NCBI RefSeq assembly: GCF_017315705.1
Contig: NZ_JAFLRF010000006.1
Span: forward strand, 250,810 to 314,809
Reading direction: 5' to 3'
Length of the DNA stretch: 64,000 nt
DNA from: Trinickia mobilis
GTDB taxonomy: Bacteria > Pseudomonadota > Gammaproteobacteria > Burkholderiales > Burkholderiaceae
In this document: positions 7,721 to 17,268 of the stretch, in pieces
Layout of the letters: each line of letters opens with the position of its first letter
How positions within the stretch are numbered: position 1 is the stretch's first letter
Program-made: the position numbers and the translations under genes
The notes under the pieces: generated by a model
What the model saw: the letters and a program-made list of their open reading frames with translations, nothing else
Database searches by the model: none
Told to the model about the DNA's origin: nothing

Positions 7721-8794
7721 ATGCCTTGCATTCGATCTGTTTCTGCAGTCCGCCGCATTTTCCATCGCACCACGCTCGCAGTCGCCGCTTATTGCCTCGC
7801 CGCCGGCAGCGCCATTGCGCAGACGCCGCCGAGCCCGGTCCCCACGCCCGGCTTCAGCATCAGCGTCTTCGCCAAGCCGCCCGCCGGGTCCAGCGCGCCT
7901 GACTCGCTCGCCGTGCTCGACAATCACATCTGGGTCGGCTACGCCAACGGCGGCGCGCCCGACGGTTCGGGCAACGCGCAAAGCCAGATCGTCGAATATT
8001 CGCGAGACGGCAATGTCCTGCGCAGCATCACGGTGGCGGGACACAACGACGGCCTGAAGGTCAATCCCTACACCCGTGAGATCTGGGCCGTGCAGAACGA
8101 GGATGCGAATGCCAACCTCGTCACGATCGACTCGTCGACGGGCCGCACCGCCCTCTATGTCTTCGGCAAGCCGCCGCACGGCGGCGGTTACGACGACATC
8201 GTCTTCAAGGACGGTCAGGCGTACATCAGCGCCTCCAATCCGACGCTCGATGCGAGCGGCCACAACAATGGACCGTCGATCGTGCGCGCGATCCTCGAGT
8301 CGAACGGCACGATCGACGTATCCGCGGTGCTGCCCGGCATGCCTGCAGCGAGCGACATTCCGTTCGGCACAGTGAAGCGGCTGAACCTGACCGATCCGGA
8401 CTCGATGACGCTGACGCCGTCGGGCGATGTGCTGCTCGACGATCAGGGCGACGGGCAGCTCGTTCTGTGGCGCGCGCCGGGCAGCGACCCGCAATTGCAA
8501 TATCTGCCGCTGCTCGGCAACGTGCAGGTCGACGACACGGTGTTCGCCACTTCACATAAGGGCTACATCCTGGTGTCGGACACGAAGGCCAACCTCATCT
8601 ACAAGATCACGGCCGATGTCTGGCAGAAAGACGCGGCGTTCTCCGCGTCGACGGGCGTGGCCGCTACGAGCACCACGCCGGCGGTGCCGGCCTATGTCGG
8701 TCAGCTCGATCTGCACAGCGGCGCCCTGCTCCCGCTGGTGACCAATCTGCAGAGCCCGCACGGCATGGCCTTCGTCTCGACAGACGATCAGTAA
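7721..8794 (+). CDS. Secreted beta-propeller protein (NHL/SMP-30-like)
   Basis: 357 residues from ATG 7721; a signal peptide runs to about residue 34 (TLAVAAYCLAAGSAIAQ). The mature part has regular blades: SLAVLDNHIWVGYANGG, GLKVNPYTREIWAVQNEDAN, DDIVFKDGQAYISASN, SMTLTPSGDVLLDDQGDG. It probably forms a six-bladed propeller. A catalytic role like gluconolactonase is possible but the metal ligands are not evident. The truncated propeller at 11730 is a related fold in the same neighbourhood. Confidence 0.75.
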   Translation: MPCIRSVSAVRRIFHRTTLAVAAYCLAAGSAIAQTPPSPVPTPGFSISVFAKPPAGSSAPDSLAVLDNHIWVGYANGGAPDGSGNAQSQIVEYSRDGNVLRSITVAGHNDGLKVNPYTREIWAVQNEDANANLVTIDSSTGRTALYVFGKPPHGGGYDDIVFKDGQAYISASNPTLDASGHNNGPSIVRAILESNGTIDVSAVLPGMPAASDIPFGTVKRLNLTDPDSMTLTPSGDVLLDDQGDGQLVLWRAPGSDPQLQYLPLLGNVQVDDTVFATSHKGYILVSDTKANLIYKITADVWQKDAAFSASTGVAATSTTPAVPAYVGQLDLHSGALLPLVTNLQSPHGMAFVSTDDQ

Positions 8795-8809
8795 TCGAGC
8801 GTTGGCGTC

Positions 8810-8847
8810 GTTTCTCGCGCGCTAGTCACGCATAGCGCGCGAGAAAC
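8810..8847. terminator. Bidirectional terminator between convergent genes
   Basis: A perfect 14-bp inverted repeat, GTTTCTCGCGCGCT at 8810-8823 and its complement at 8834-8847 with a 10-base loop, lies between the propeller gene and the TetR gene. The stop codon of the TetR gene (8826) is inside the loop and its last codons make up the right arm. Confidence 0.75.
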
Positions 8848-9440
8848 ATGTCGGCGGCAGATTCCGCTACTTTCTTTTGTTCGCTTTTGGTGAGGCGCGG
8901 CTGCCCCATCGTCACCTGCGGCCAGAACGCAAACGCCTTCACGAGCCCCTGCAACTGGTGCGCGGCGAATACCGGGTCCGATGTCTTGAGACGGCCATCG
9001 GCCGCGGCCGCGCGCATCCACACCGTCAAGTCTTCCTCACGCTCGCCGAGGCGCGCCACCATATCGCGCGCGCGCTCCGGCGAATGAATGCCCGCCGCGA
9101 TCGCCACGCGTGCAAGCGATAGAAATGCCTCGTCGTTCATGAGACGCAGCTTGCGCATCAGCAGGTCGAGCAACTGCGCGCGCAACGGCTCGTCGGCCCG
9201 ATAGCCCCGCGCGTTGCCCGTTTGGCTCGCGTCCCATAGCTGGTGCAGGATCGCTGCGAACAGCGCCTCCTTGCTCGGGAAATGGTTGTAGACGGTGCGC
9301 TTGGAGACGCTTGCGCGGGCCGCGATGCGGTCCATGCTGGTCGCGTCGAAACCGGCCGCGCGGAATTCCTCGATGGCCGCGTCGATGATGGCGACGCGCT
9401 TTCGATCGGTCAGGCGTTGGTGGGCAGCAGTCGAATCCAT
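8826..9440 (-). CDS. TetR/AcrR-family transcriptional regulator
   Basis: 204 residues, HTH at about 11-57 (RVAIIDAAIEEFRAAGFDATS, IAARASVSKRTVYNHFPSKEALF), C-terminal AefR-like ligand domain with MVARLGEREEDLTVWMRAA. Normal length. Divergent from the MBL-fold hydrolase with 83 bp between the starts. That space has two palindromes, ACCGTGCGGT (9454-9463) and TACACTGGCCGGTGTA (9485-9500), overlapping a -35/-10 pair, which is the expected arrangement for repression of both genes. Confidence 0.93.
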   Translation of the reverse strand: MDSTAAHQRLTDRKRVAIIDAAIEEFRAAGFDATSMDRIAARASVSKRTVYNHFPSKEALFAAILHQLWDASQTGNARGYRADEPLRAQLLDLLMRKLRLMNDEAFLSLARVAIAAGIHSPERARDMVARLGEREEDLTVWMRAAAADGRLKTSDPVFAAHQLQGLVKAFAFWPQVTMGQPRLTKSEQKKVAESAADMFLARYA

Positions 9441-9453
9441 CGGGAAATTTTAC

Positions 9454-9500
9454 ACCGTGCGGTTTACTTTTCCAAAAAATAAACTACACTGGCCGGTGTA
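9454..9500. promoter_or_regulatory. Divergent promoter with two TetR-type palindromes
   Basis: ACCGTGCGGT (9454-9463) and TACACTGGCCGGTGTA (9485-9500, 14 of 16 symmetric) lie between the TetR and MBL-fold genes. For the plus strand a TTTACT (9463-9468) and TACACT (9485-9490) pair with 16-bp spacing would be the promoter; the second palindrome covers its -10 box. Confidence 0.6.
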
Positions 9501-9523
9501 CTTTCCATCTAGGTTCGTCATCC

Positions 9524-10657
9524 ATGACATCGCTCCCTGGTTTCATCAGTCGCGCTTTGGGTCTCACGGCCGCGATGCGCGGACGCGCGTCGAGCCGCTC
9601 GCACTCGTCCCCGCAGCACGACGGCGAGCGCTTTCGCAACGTCAAGCCGCGCCCTGCCGAAGGCTTCGGCAAGACTTTGAGCATTGCTTGGAACGTGCTC
9701 TTCAACAAGCCGCGCGGCACGGCGCCGGCAGGGGCGCTGCCCGTCGATGCGCTGACTCGCGAGCAGCTCGTTGCCGCGCCGGACCGCAGCCTGTACCGGC
9801 TCGGGCACTCGACCCTGCTGCTCAAGCTGCGCGGCCAGTTCTGGCTGACCGATCCGGTGTTTGCCGAGCGCGCGTCGCCGTTCCGGCACGTCGGTCCGAA
9901 GCGCTTCCACGCCCCGCCCATCGCGCTCGCGGATCTGCCGCCGCTTGCCGGCGTGATTCTGTCTCACGACCACTACGACCATCTGGACCGCGAAACCGTG
10001 CTCGCCCTCGCCGCGACGACGAGCGTGTTCTTGACGCCGCTAGGCGTCGGCGACCGGCTGATCGAATGGGGTATCGACGCGGCGCAAGTGCGCCAGCTCG
10101 ACTGGTGGCAGCACGCGGAGATCGGCGGCTTGGCGTTCACGGCGACGCCTGCGCAGCACTTCTCCGGACGCAGCCTGTTCGACGGCAACAGCACGCTGTG
10201 GGCGTCGTGGGTGATCGTCGACGGCGATTTGCGCGTGTTCTTCAGCGGCGACACGGGCTACTTCGACGGCTTCAAGACCATCGGCGAGCGCCTCGGCCCA
10301 TTCGACGTGACGCTGCTCGAAACGGGCGCCTACGACGCTCAATGGCCGTACGTCCACATGCAGCCCGAAGAGACCGTCCAGGCCCATGTCGATCTGCGCG
10401 GCCGCTGGCTGATGCCGGTTCACAACGGCACGTTCGATCTTGCGATGCATCGCTGGCAGGAGCCGTTCGAGCGCGTGACGGGACTGGCGGCAGCCCGCGG
10501 CGTCGCGCTCGCAACGCCGCGCATGGGCGAGCGGCTCGATCTGGCCGCGCCGCTTCGTGGCGAAAGGTGGTGGCGCGAGATCGCCGAGACCGCGCAAGCG
10601 CCGAAGACGCCCGCGCGCTGGCGCATCTGCCGCAATGCCGGACAGGCGAATCCCTAG
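9524..10657 (+). CDS. MBL-fold metal-dependent hydrolase (NAPE-PLD/UlaG-like)
   Basis: 377 residues. The metallo-beta-lactamase metal motif is SHDHYDHLD (about residues 147-155); further ligands are in TPAQHFSGR, FFSGDTGYFDGF and PVHNGTFDLAMH. LGHSTLLLKLRGQFWLTDPVF is the typical family entry. Members hydrolyse N-acyl-phosphatidylethanolamines or lactones; the substrate here is unknown. The TetR regulator at 8826-9440 is divergent and likely represses it. Confidence 0.9.
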   Translation: MTSLPGFISRALGLTAAMRGRASSRSHSSPQHDGERFRNVKPRPAEGFGKTLSIAWNVLFNKPRGTAPAGALPVDALTREQLVAAPDRSLYRLGHSTLLLKLRGQFWLTDPVFAERASPFRHVGPKRFHAPPIALADLPPLAGVILSHDHYDHLDRETVLALAATTSVFLTPLGVGDRLIEWGIDAAQVRQLDWWQHAEIGGLAFTATPAQHFSGRSLFDGNSTLWASWVIVDGDLRVFFSGDTGYFDGFKTIGERLGPFDVTLLETGAYDAQWPYVHMQPEETVQAHVDLRGRWLMPVHNGTFDLAMHRWQEPFERVTGLAAARGVALATPRMGERLDLAAPLRGERWWREIAETAQAPKTPARWRICRNAGQANP

Positions 10658-10767
10658 TGAAATCATTAGTGGTCCAGATCGATGACCAGGATCCCGCGGA
10701 CAGGGAGCGCTTCGAATTCCTGATCGCGCGCCGCTCGAACCACGACGCTCGATAGCGGCAATGAAAA

Positions 10768-10801
10768 CCGGTGCTGCGCAATGGGCAACCCGCAGCACCG
10801 G
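10768..10801 (-). terminator. Rho-independent terminator downstream of GST gene
   Basis: An 11-bp perfect inverted repeat, CCGGTGCTGCG (10768-10778) and CGCAGCACCGG (10791-10801), is followed on the minus strand by TTTTC. It lies 58 bases after the GST stop. Confidence 0.65.
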
Positions 10802-10858
10802 CGAGCAACCCGCTCATCACGCTTTTAAAGCCAGCGCGATCTTCGATGAGCCGGGGGC

Positions 10859-11563
10859 TTAATCGCGCTTGGGAATGTTGATTCCCTTCACCACGGCCGG
10901 GCGCTCGAGAAACGCTTCCAGCGCGCGCGCGACATGCGGAAAATCGGCGAAGCCGACTATCTCGCCCGCCTCGTAAAAACCGATCAGGTTGCGAACCCAA
11001 GGAAACGTGGCGATATCGGCGATCGTGTAATCGTCGCCCATGATCCAGCGACGGCCAGCGAGCCGCCCGTCGAGGACGTCGAGGAGACGCCGCGACTCGG
11101 CGACATAGCGGTCGCGCGGACGCTTGTCCTCGTACTCCCTGCCCGCGAACTTGTGGAAGAAGCCCACTTGCCCGAACATCGGGCCGATGCCGCCCATCTG
11201 GAACATGAGCCACTGGATCGTTTCGTAGCGGCCTGCAGGGTCCTTGGGAATGAACCGTCCGCTCTTGTCGGCCAGATAGATCAGGATCGCGCCCGATTCG
11301 AACAACGCGAGCGGCTTGCCGTCCGGGCCATTGGGATCGAGAATCGCCGGAATTTTATTGTTCGGATTGAGCGACAGGAATTCAGGCGACATCTGGTCAT
11401 CGGTATCGAAGCGCACGAGATGCGGTTCGTACGGCAGCCCGGTTTCTTCGAGCATGGCCGACACCTTGATGCCGTTAGGCGTCGGCAGAGAGTAAAGCTG
11501 GATGCGTTCAGGGTGTTGCGCGGGCCATTTGGCCGTGATCGGAAAGTCGGAAAGGTTGGTCAT
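10859..11563 (-). CDS. Glutathione S-transferase, YghU/YfcG-like (nu class)
   Basis: 234 residues from ATG 11563. Thioredoxin-like N-domain with the nu-class start IQLYSLPTPNGIKVSAMLEE, where the PNG(I/Q)K element binds glutathione, and LNPNNKIPAILD with the cis-proline. FESGAILIYLADK is the second glutathione-binding segment. The C-domain contains GDDYTIADIATFPWV, the N-capping box. These proteins have disulfide-bond reductase and peroxidase activity. It is on its own, with a terminator 58 bp downstream. Confidence 0.92.
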   Translation of the reverse strand: MTNLSDFPITAKWPAQHPERIQLYSLPTPNGIKVSAMLEETGLPYEPHLVRFDTDDQMSPEFLSLNPNNKIPAILDPNGPDGKPLALFESGAILIYLADKSGRFIPKDPAGRYETIQWLMFQMGGIGPMFGQVGFFHKFAGREYEDKRPRDRYVAESRRLLDVLDGRLAGRRWIMGDDYTIADIATFPWVRNLIGFYEAGEIVGFADFPHVARALEAFLERPAVVKGINIPKRD

Positions 11564-11729
11564 GCGCGGTCCTAAGGCAGGTAGCAGTCGCAAGCATTTG
11601 CATTTCGAAGCCGGCGCGGAAATAGCGGCGGACACCATGCACTGCTGGATTCTACCTGCCCCGGATTTGTCCTGCTTTCCGACACCAGCCCGCTGCACCC
11701 CGCAGGATGCCGCGGGCTGGCGTGCGTGC

Positions 11730-12464
11730 TTATTGACCGGCGTCGAGCGGCAGCCGCCAATCGGTAATGTTCGGCACGTTGTTGTCGTCGACGGCGGCGA
11801 AATGGACGAAGTCGTCTTGCGCTTGCCCGAACGCGAGACCAAACGCGCCGCCTTGTGCCGGGTCGACCGAGAGCTGCGCGACGAATCGGCCTTCCACCGT
11901 GAATTCGGTGATCTCGCTCGGATGCTTGGCGTCGCCGTTGATGGCGTCGCCATTGGCCGTGAAGAGATGTCCGTTCGGGCCGAGCGCCAAGGCAAGCGGG
12001 CCGTGCAAGTGCGTCTGGTCCGCGTAGACAACGACGCCTTTGCCGCCGTCGTGTTGCGTATCGCCCGCGCCGAAGACCGCGACGATCGCATTGTCGACCG
12101 TCGACGCCACGTACAGCACGTCCGCCCGCGGATCGTACGCGAGCCCGGTGGGCCCGACCACGAGCGCATTCGGATCGCCGCGATGCGGGTAGCCGGAAGC
12201 CACCTGTGTGCTGCGCTCGAGATGAACGCCGTTAGTGTCGATGGTGACGTCGAGACGCACGACGGTCCCGTTGAGCACGTTCGACACGAAGATCTTGGCG
12301 CGATCGCCCTGATCCCAAATCGTCAGGTCCCACGGGCCATCGATACCGGCCGTTGCAGGTGTCCACTGCGCAACGAGGTTGCCCGTGCGGTTGAGCACCA
12401 GCAGCGCGCCGGCTTGGATCGGCGCAAACGTGCCGTCGGTCGTCGGCACGTTGCCCGCCAGCAC
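11730..12464 (-). pseudogene. Truncated beta-propeller protein (TIGR03118-like), N-terminus missing
   Basis: 244 readable residues with propeller repeats such as GPWDLTIWDQGDRAKIFVSNV, GPTGLAYDPRADVLYVAST and GPNGHLFTANGDAINGD, ending DWRLPLDAGQ. Family members are about 370 residues with a signal peptide. Here coding similarity begins near RFSFVLAGNVPTTDGT, and an in-frame TAA lies about 15 codons upstream of the GTG at 12464, so the first third and the secretion signal are lost. A short product from GTG 12464 could be made but would stay in the cytoplasm. Confidence 0.65.
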
Positions 12465-12552
12465 GAAGGAAAATCGGGTGAGCAGTAAACGACCGCGAAG
12501 GCGGCTTTATTCCGTCAAGACCCGTGTCCGGATCGCGATTGGGTGAAACCCC

Positions 12553-13650
12553 TCAGCCCAAAAGCGGCTGCAGTTCCCTCACGCTCTCCTTCAACTCGCG
12601 CTCGAGCTGAGCGACGAGTTCCGCCGCAGGCAGCGACCTCGCGAGCGCGGCGGCCTGTCCCGCCCACTGCGCGCCGTATCCGAACTCGCCCTTCGCCTTG
12701 GCCGCGGCATGCAGCGACTTTCCTGCGTCATAGGCGATCGGATATTCGGGCGTCTTCGGCGCGTTTGCGTCGCTGGCGAGTTCGGTGAACTTGTTGACCA
12801 TGCTCCGCGCGATCCGCCCGGAGATGCCCGAGGTAAACGTCGTGCGGCGTGCCGCATCGCCAAGCAGCGCGCGACGGTAGCCATCGTCGATCGAGGTTTC
12901 CGGGCAAGCCACGAACGCGGTGCCGAGTTGCGCCGCTTGCGCGCCGAGCGCGAGCGCCGCCGCGATGCCGGCGCCGTCCATGATGCCGCCGGCGGCAATG
13001 ACGGGAAGCGAAAACGCTTTGACGAGGAGTCGCGTCAGCGCAAACGTGCCCAAGCGGTCGTCGAGCGCAGGATCGAACACGCCCCGATGGCCGCCCGCCT
13101 CGATACCTTGTGCGACGATCGCGTCGACACCCGCCGCCGCGACCTGCGCCGCCTCGTGAACATTGGTCGCTGCGCCCAGCAGCTTGATGCCGGCCTTCTT
13201 CAGATCGGCGATGACCTCGGCGGTCGGCAAGCCGAAGTGGAAGCTGACCACCGCGGGCTTTTCTTCGAGGAAGACCTCGACCATGTCGGGGTCGGCCAGG
13301 AAGCTCGTGTAGATCTCCCACAGCGAAGCGGGCGGGGTCGCGCCGTATTTCTCGAAGTGCGGCGCAAGCCACTTCAACCACTGGCTTTCGACCGCTTCGT
13401 TCGACATTGCTGGACTATGGCAGAACACGTTGATGTTGAAGGGCTTCGCCGTCAGCGCACGCGTCTCTTTGATGACCTTGCGGGCGCCTTCGGCGTTCAT
13501 CGCACCGACGCCGAGCGAACCGAGCCCGCCCGCATTCGACACGGCGGCGGCCAGCGCAGGCGTGCTGACGCCCGCCATCGGCGCCTGGATGATTGGCTTT
13601 TCGATGCCCAGCAAACGCAGCAGCGTTCGATTGTCTGTCGGGTGAGTCAT
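12553..13650 (-). CDS. Nitronate monooxygenase (2-nitropropane dioxygenase family)
   Basis: 365 residues with a TIM-barrel and FMN-binding pattern: [28 protein letters not shown] at the start, [31 protein letters not shown] in the middle, and [31 protein letters not shown] near 240. The catalytic His/Gly region EAGGHRG is kept. The enzyme oxidises nitronates such as propionate-3-nitronate. It stands next to a LysR gene on the same strand. Confidence 0.92.
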   Translation of the reverse strand: MTHPTDNRTLLRLLGIEKPIIQAPMAGVSTPALAAAVSNAGGLGSLGVGAMNAEGARKVIKETRALTAKPFNINVFCHSPAMSNEAVESQWLKWLAPHFEKYGATPPASLWEIYTSFLADPDMVEVFLEEKPAVVSFHFGLPTAEVIADLKKAGIKLLGAATNVHEAAQVAAAGVDAIVAQGIEAGGHRGVFDPALDDRLGTFALTRLLVKAFSLPVIAAGGIMDGAGIAAALALGAQAAQLGTAFVACPETSIDDGYRRALLGDAARRTTFTSGISGRIARSMVNKFTELASDANAPKTPEYPIAYDAGKSLHAAAKAKGEFGYGAQWAGQAAALARSLPAAELVAQLERELKESVRELQPLLG

Positions 13651-13689
13651 TTCGGTTCCTCTTCAAATGGGTTGGGTCGCAGATGGGCC

Positions 13690-13718
13690 AGGGCCTGTTC
13701 ACGCTAATAACAGGCCCT
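13690..13718. repeat. Dispersed palindromic element, copy 1 (terminator-like)
   Basis: AGGGCCTGTT (13690-13699) and AACAGGCCCT (13709-13718) form a perfect 10-bp hairpin. The same element occurs at 52130-52162 and, with one change, at 53270-53302. The TAG stop of the LysR gene (13717-13719, minus strand) is inside it. Confidence 0.75.
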
Positions 13719-14628
13719 AGGCCTCGAGCTTCAGCATCAGGAAGTCCACAAAGCAGCGCACGCGCGACGACAAATGCCGGCCGTGCGGGTAAAGCAAGTA
13801 GAACGGCCGCGAACAACCGCCATAGGATGCGAGCACGACTTTGAGCGTGCCCTCCACGATGTCTTTCTCGACAATGAAGCGATAGGTCTGGAAGACGCCT
13901 GCGCCGTGACGCGCGAGCGTTACGCCGGCAAGCGCGTCGCCCGACGACCCATAGCCTCCGTGCGTGACGAGTTCGACGGACTCGCCATCGCGCTTGAACA
14001 CCCACGGCAGGTTGCGGCCGGTGCTCGGCAACGCGAACTGGATGCAGTCGTGGTGAGCCAGATCGTCCGGCGAGTCCAGCTTGCCGCCTCGCCGCAGATA
14101 AGTGGGCGACGCGACGACGACGATCTCCGCATCCTCGAGCTTGCGCGCAATGAGACCGGAATCGCGCGGCGCCCGCCCGCGGATCGCCAGGTCGAACCCT
14201 TCTTCCGCAAAATCGATGTTGCGATTGCTGAGGTGCGTTTCCACCGTGACCTCGGGATAGCGTGCGCGAAAGTCTCCCAGCAGCGGCAGGACGCGGTAGT
14301 GGCCGTACGGCGTCGGCATGCTGACGCGCAGCAGGCCGGCGGGCGTGGTCTGTTGCCCGGTTGCTTCGCGCTCCGCATCCGCGAGCTGGTTCAATGCCTG
14401 CCGGGATTGCTCGAAGTAGCGCCTGCCCAAATCGGTAAGCCGGATCTGCCGCGTGGTCCGCACGAAGAGCCGCGCGCCGAGCCGCTCTTCAAGGCGCGCC
14501 ACCGCCCGGCTGACGGCAGCCGGTGTGACGCCCGCCGCGTTGGCCGCAAGCGTGAAGCTTTCGAGTTCCGCCGCCAGACAGAACAGTTCGATGCTGCCCA
14601 GCACAAGATCTTCAAATTGACGCTGCAT
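13717..14628 (-). CDS. LysR-family transcriptional regulator
   Basis: 303 residues from ATG 14628 (MQRQFEDLVLGSIELFCLAAE); an upstream open stretch to 14742 is not family-like. HTH at about 17-40 (SFTLAANAAGVTPAAVSRAV), C-terminal binding domain about 95-300. The subgroup, with EEGFDLAIRGRAPRDSGLIARKL, is the LysR group close to DsdC/CrgA-like regulators of redox genes. Reads toward the nitronate monooxygenase, which it may control. Confidence 0.92.
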   Translation of the reverse strand: MQRQFEDLVLGSIELFCLAAELESFTLAANAAGVTPAAVSRAVARLEERLGARLFVRTTRQIRLTDLGRRYFEQSRQALNQLADAEREATGQQTTPAGLLRVSMPTPYGHYRVLPLLGDFRARYPEVTVETHLSNRNIDFAEEGFDLAIRGRAPRDSGLIARKLEDAEIVVVASPTYLRRGGKLDSPDDLAHHDCIQFALPSTGRNLPWVFKRDGESVELVTHGGYGSSGDALAGVTLARHGAGVFQTYRFIVEKDIVEGTLKVVLASYGGCSRPFYLLYPHGRHLSSRVRCFVDFLMLKLEA

Positions 14629-14668
14629 GGCCGTCGAATCCCGTTCGATGTCGTTCTTCACGGCGCGG

Positions 14669-15450
14669 CTATCGATCGGCTTCGTTTTCGCGCGCAACGC
14701 GAATCCCGGTGCCGACGGCTCGAAGCAGCGCCTCGTACGCACCGCTACTGTACGCCGGGCGCGCGATCAGATAGGTATCGACGGTGGCGATTTGCCGGGT
14801 CCGGACATTCAGCGGGGTGCGCCGGAGATCCAATACCGACTTCGGACAAAGGGCGAAACACGACCCTGCGGCCACACAGGCGAGCATCGTGTGGTACGAC
14901 GCCAGCTCCATCACCTTCCAGCCGGTCTCCTGCTCCGCATCCCGGATGCCGAGCCACCGCTCGAGCACGCTTCGATAGCTGCAACCCTTGGAAAAGGCAG
15001 CCAGCGTTCTTACGTGGATGTCCTCCGGACATTCGACGGGTGGGTGATTGGGCGGCAGCACCAGCAGCATGTCTTCCGTGCAAGCGCGCGTTGCGCTCAA
15101 GCCGCACTCGGCAAACCTGCCGCCCACGCCAAGAATATCTTCCATGCCTGCGCCGGCGACGAACGCGCAGTCAAGGCGGCTCATCAGCACGTCGTCGACG
15201 AGCGAGCAGGAGGTGCCGATCGAAATCTCGAGTTCGACCTGCGGCCAGCGGCTGTGGTAGACCGAAAGCAACGAAGGCAGGCGCGCCGCCGCGGTGCTTT
15301 CCAAGGCGCCGACGCGCAACACGCCAGCGGGCTGATCCGAACTCATCGCGTCGTGACGTTCGACTGCACGCGCGCGAGATGTCGAGCCGCGCGCGTGATG
15401 CTCTGCGCGCCAGTGACGGCGCAAAATATTTCCGGCGATGAGAAGTTCAT
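14669..15450 (-). pseudogene. LysR regulator with an internal deletion
   Basis: ATG 15450 begins a recognisable LysR HTH (MNFSSPEIFCAVTGAQSI ... RVQSNVTTR), which stops after 35 codons. In the next frame the text resumes as HDAMSSDQPAGVLRVGALESTA and runs through a complete effector-binding domain to 14669. About 50 codons covering the recognition helix end, wing and linker are missing and the frame has shifted. The same jump pattern is seen in the AraC remnant at 22108. No functional DNA-binding protein can result. Confidence 0.8.
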
Positions 15451-15605
15451 GTTGCTCTCGGTCAGGTTCTCACTCGGAGATCGTCCTGACGAGAATGTTC
15501 TTTTTCTGCGAACGTCCGGTCAACCGGTTGGCGGGAAAAACACTTGTGACTCGCAGGAAAAACCCGTCGAGCAGACAAAGCGTTTTTCCTTCGATGAAAC
15601 AAAGC

Positions 15606-15627
15606 GGCGGCGAAATCCCGCGCCGCC
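15606..15627 (-). terminator. Hairpin after mmsA
   Basis: GGCGGCG (15606-15612) and CGCCGCC (15621-15627) form a 7-bp hairpin just downstream of the mmsA stop at 15649; the minus-strand continuation is T-rich (GCTTTGTTT). Confidence 0.45.
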
Positions 15628-15648
15628 CAACGCTCTGCCGGATCCGCC

Positions 15649-17160
15649 TTACTTCGCCGTCGGCATCGCGAACTCAGCGCCCTTTTCGATGCTCTCGGAC
15701 CAGCGCTGCATGATCGACTTCTGCTTCGTATAAAAGCGCACGCCCTCTTCGCCGTAGGCATGCGTGTCGCCGAAGAGGCTGCGCTTCCAGCCGCCGAAGC
15801 CGTGCCACGCCATCGGCACCGGAATCGGCACGTTGATGCCGACCATCCCGACTTCGATGCGATGTCCGAACTCGCGGGCGATGTGGCCATCGCGCGTGAA
15901 GCATGCGACGCCGTTGCCGAACTCGTGTGCATTGATCAGATCGACGGCTTCCGTGAAATCCTTGACGCGAACGCATGCGAGCACCGGGCCGAAGATCTCT
16001 TCCTTGTAGATGCGCATCTCGGGCGTGACGTTGTCGAACAGCGTCCCGCCGGTGAAGAAGCCGTCCTCGTGGCCGGCAACCTTCAGGCCGCGGCCGTCGA
16101 CGACGAGCGTCGCGCCTTCCTTCACGCCCTGCGCGACATAGCCTTCGATGCGCTCCAGCGCTTGCCGCGTCACGACCGGGCCCATTTCGGCGTCGGCTTC
16201 CATGCCGTTCTTGACGACCAGATTGCGGGCGCGCTCCGCGAGCCGCGGGATGACCTTGTCGGCCACATCGCCGACGAGAAGCGCCACCGAAATGGCCATG
16301 CAGCGCTCGCCCGCCGAACCGTATGCGGCGCCGATCAATGCGTCGACGGCCTTGTCGAGGTCCGCGTCCGGCATCACGACCATATGGTTCTTCGCGCCGC
16401 CGAGCGCCTGAACGCGCTTGCCGTGCTTCGCGCCCGTCTCGTAGATGTAGTTGGCGATCGGCGTCGAGCCGACGAAGCTCACCGCCTTGACGTCCGGATG
16501 GACGAGCAGCGCGTCGACCACCGCCTTGTCGCCCTGAACGACGTTGAAGATGCCGTCGGGCAGGCCCGCTTGCTTGAGCAGGCCGGCCATGAAGAGCGAC
16601 GCCGACGGATCGCGCTCGCTCGGCTTGAGAATGAACGCGTTGCCTGCCGCGATCGCGACCGGGAACATCCAGCACGGCACCATGCACGGGAAGTTGAACG
16701 GCGTGATGCCCGCGACGACGCCGAGCGCCTGACGCGTCGTCCAGTTGTCGATGCCCGTGGAGACCTGCTCGGTGAAGTCGCCCTTGAGCAGTTGCGGAAT
16801 GCCGCAGGCAAATTCGATGACGTCGATGCCGCGAGCGACTTCGCCTTGCGCATCGGAAAATACCTTGCCGTGCTCGGCGGTGATGATGGCTGCGAGTTCG
16901 TCACTGTGCTTGTTCATCAGCTCGAGGAAGCGCAGCATCACGCGAGCGCGCTTGATCGGCGGCGTATCGCGCCACTTCGGGAACGCGGCCTTGGCGCTTG
17001 CCACCGCCGCGTCGACGTCGGCCGCTTCGCCCAGGAGCAGCTTGCGGGCCCGCGCGCCGGTCGCGGGATTGAAAACGGGCTGGCTGCGGGTTCCGCTGCC
17101 GCTCACGCGCTGGCCATGGATGTAATGCACGACGTCGGCGCTGTCGTTATAGGCTTGCAT
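15649..17160 (-). CDS. mmsA: Methylmalonate-semialdehyde dehydrogenase (CoA-acylating)
   Basis: 503 residues, the normal length. It catalyses NAD- and CoA-dependent oxidation of methylmalonate semialdehyde to propionyl-CoA (valine, thymine and inositol catabolism). Seen: [20 protein letters not shown], the glycine-rich [18 protein letters not shown], catalytic Cys in [11 protein letters not shown] (about residue 288) and [11 protein letters not shown] near 390. The divergent LysR gene at 17269 is the likely activator, with an operator between them. I do not see mmsB nearby. Confidence 0.95.
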   Translation of the reverse strand: MQAYNDSADVVHYIHGQRVSGSGTRSQPVFNPATGARARKLLLGEAADVDAAVASAKAAFPKWRDTPPIKRARVMLRFLELMNKHSDELAAIITAEHGKVFSDAQGEVARGIDVIEFACGIPQLLKGDFTEQVSTGIDNWTTRQALGVVAGITPFNFPCMVPCWMFPVAIAAGNAFILKPSERDPSASLFMAGLLKQAGLPDGIFNVVQGDKAVVDALLVHPDVKAVSFVGSTPIANYIYETGAKHGKRVQALGGAKNHMVVMPDADLDKAVDALIGAAYGSAGERCMAISVALLVGDVADKVIPRLAERARNLVVKNGMEADAEMGPVVTRQALERIEGYVAQGVKEGATLVVDGRGLKVAGHEDGFFTGGTLFDNVTPEMRIYKEEIFGPVLACVRVKDFTEAVDLINAHEFGNGVACFTRDGHIAREFGHRIEVGMVGINVPIPVPMAWHGFGGWKRSLFGDTHAYGEEGVRFYTKQKSIMQRWSESIEKGAEFAMPTAK

Positions 17161-17239
17161 GTCGATTCCTTTGGGTGAATGGTCGATGTACGCAGTGTAG
17201 AAAGCGGCGGCCCGGCTGGAAAGACGCTACCATTGAACT

Positions 17240-17263
17240 CATTGTTTAGCCGAATGAACAATG
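17240..17263 (+). promoter_or_regulatory. LysR operator overlapping the start of the LysR gene
   Basis: CATTGTT (17240-17246) and AACAATG (17257-17263) form a perfect 7-bp inverted repeat with a 10-base spacer. It lies between mmsA and the LysR gene, ending just before the LysR start at 17269, as expected for an autoregulated divergent LysR gene. Confidence 0.6.
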
Positions 17264-17268
17264 AGTGT

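Noticed and set aside
9295..10755. A 486-codon frame overlapping the TetR and MBL genes
   Set aside because: Shadow of the MBL-fold gene in another frame. Its tail (SLVVQIDDQDPADRERFEF at 10659-10755) looks more protein-like but is too short to name.
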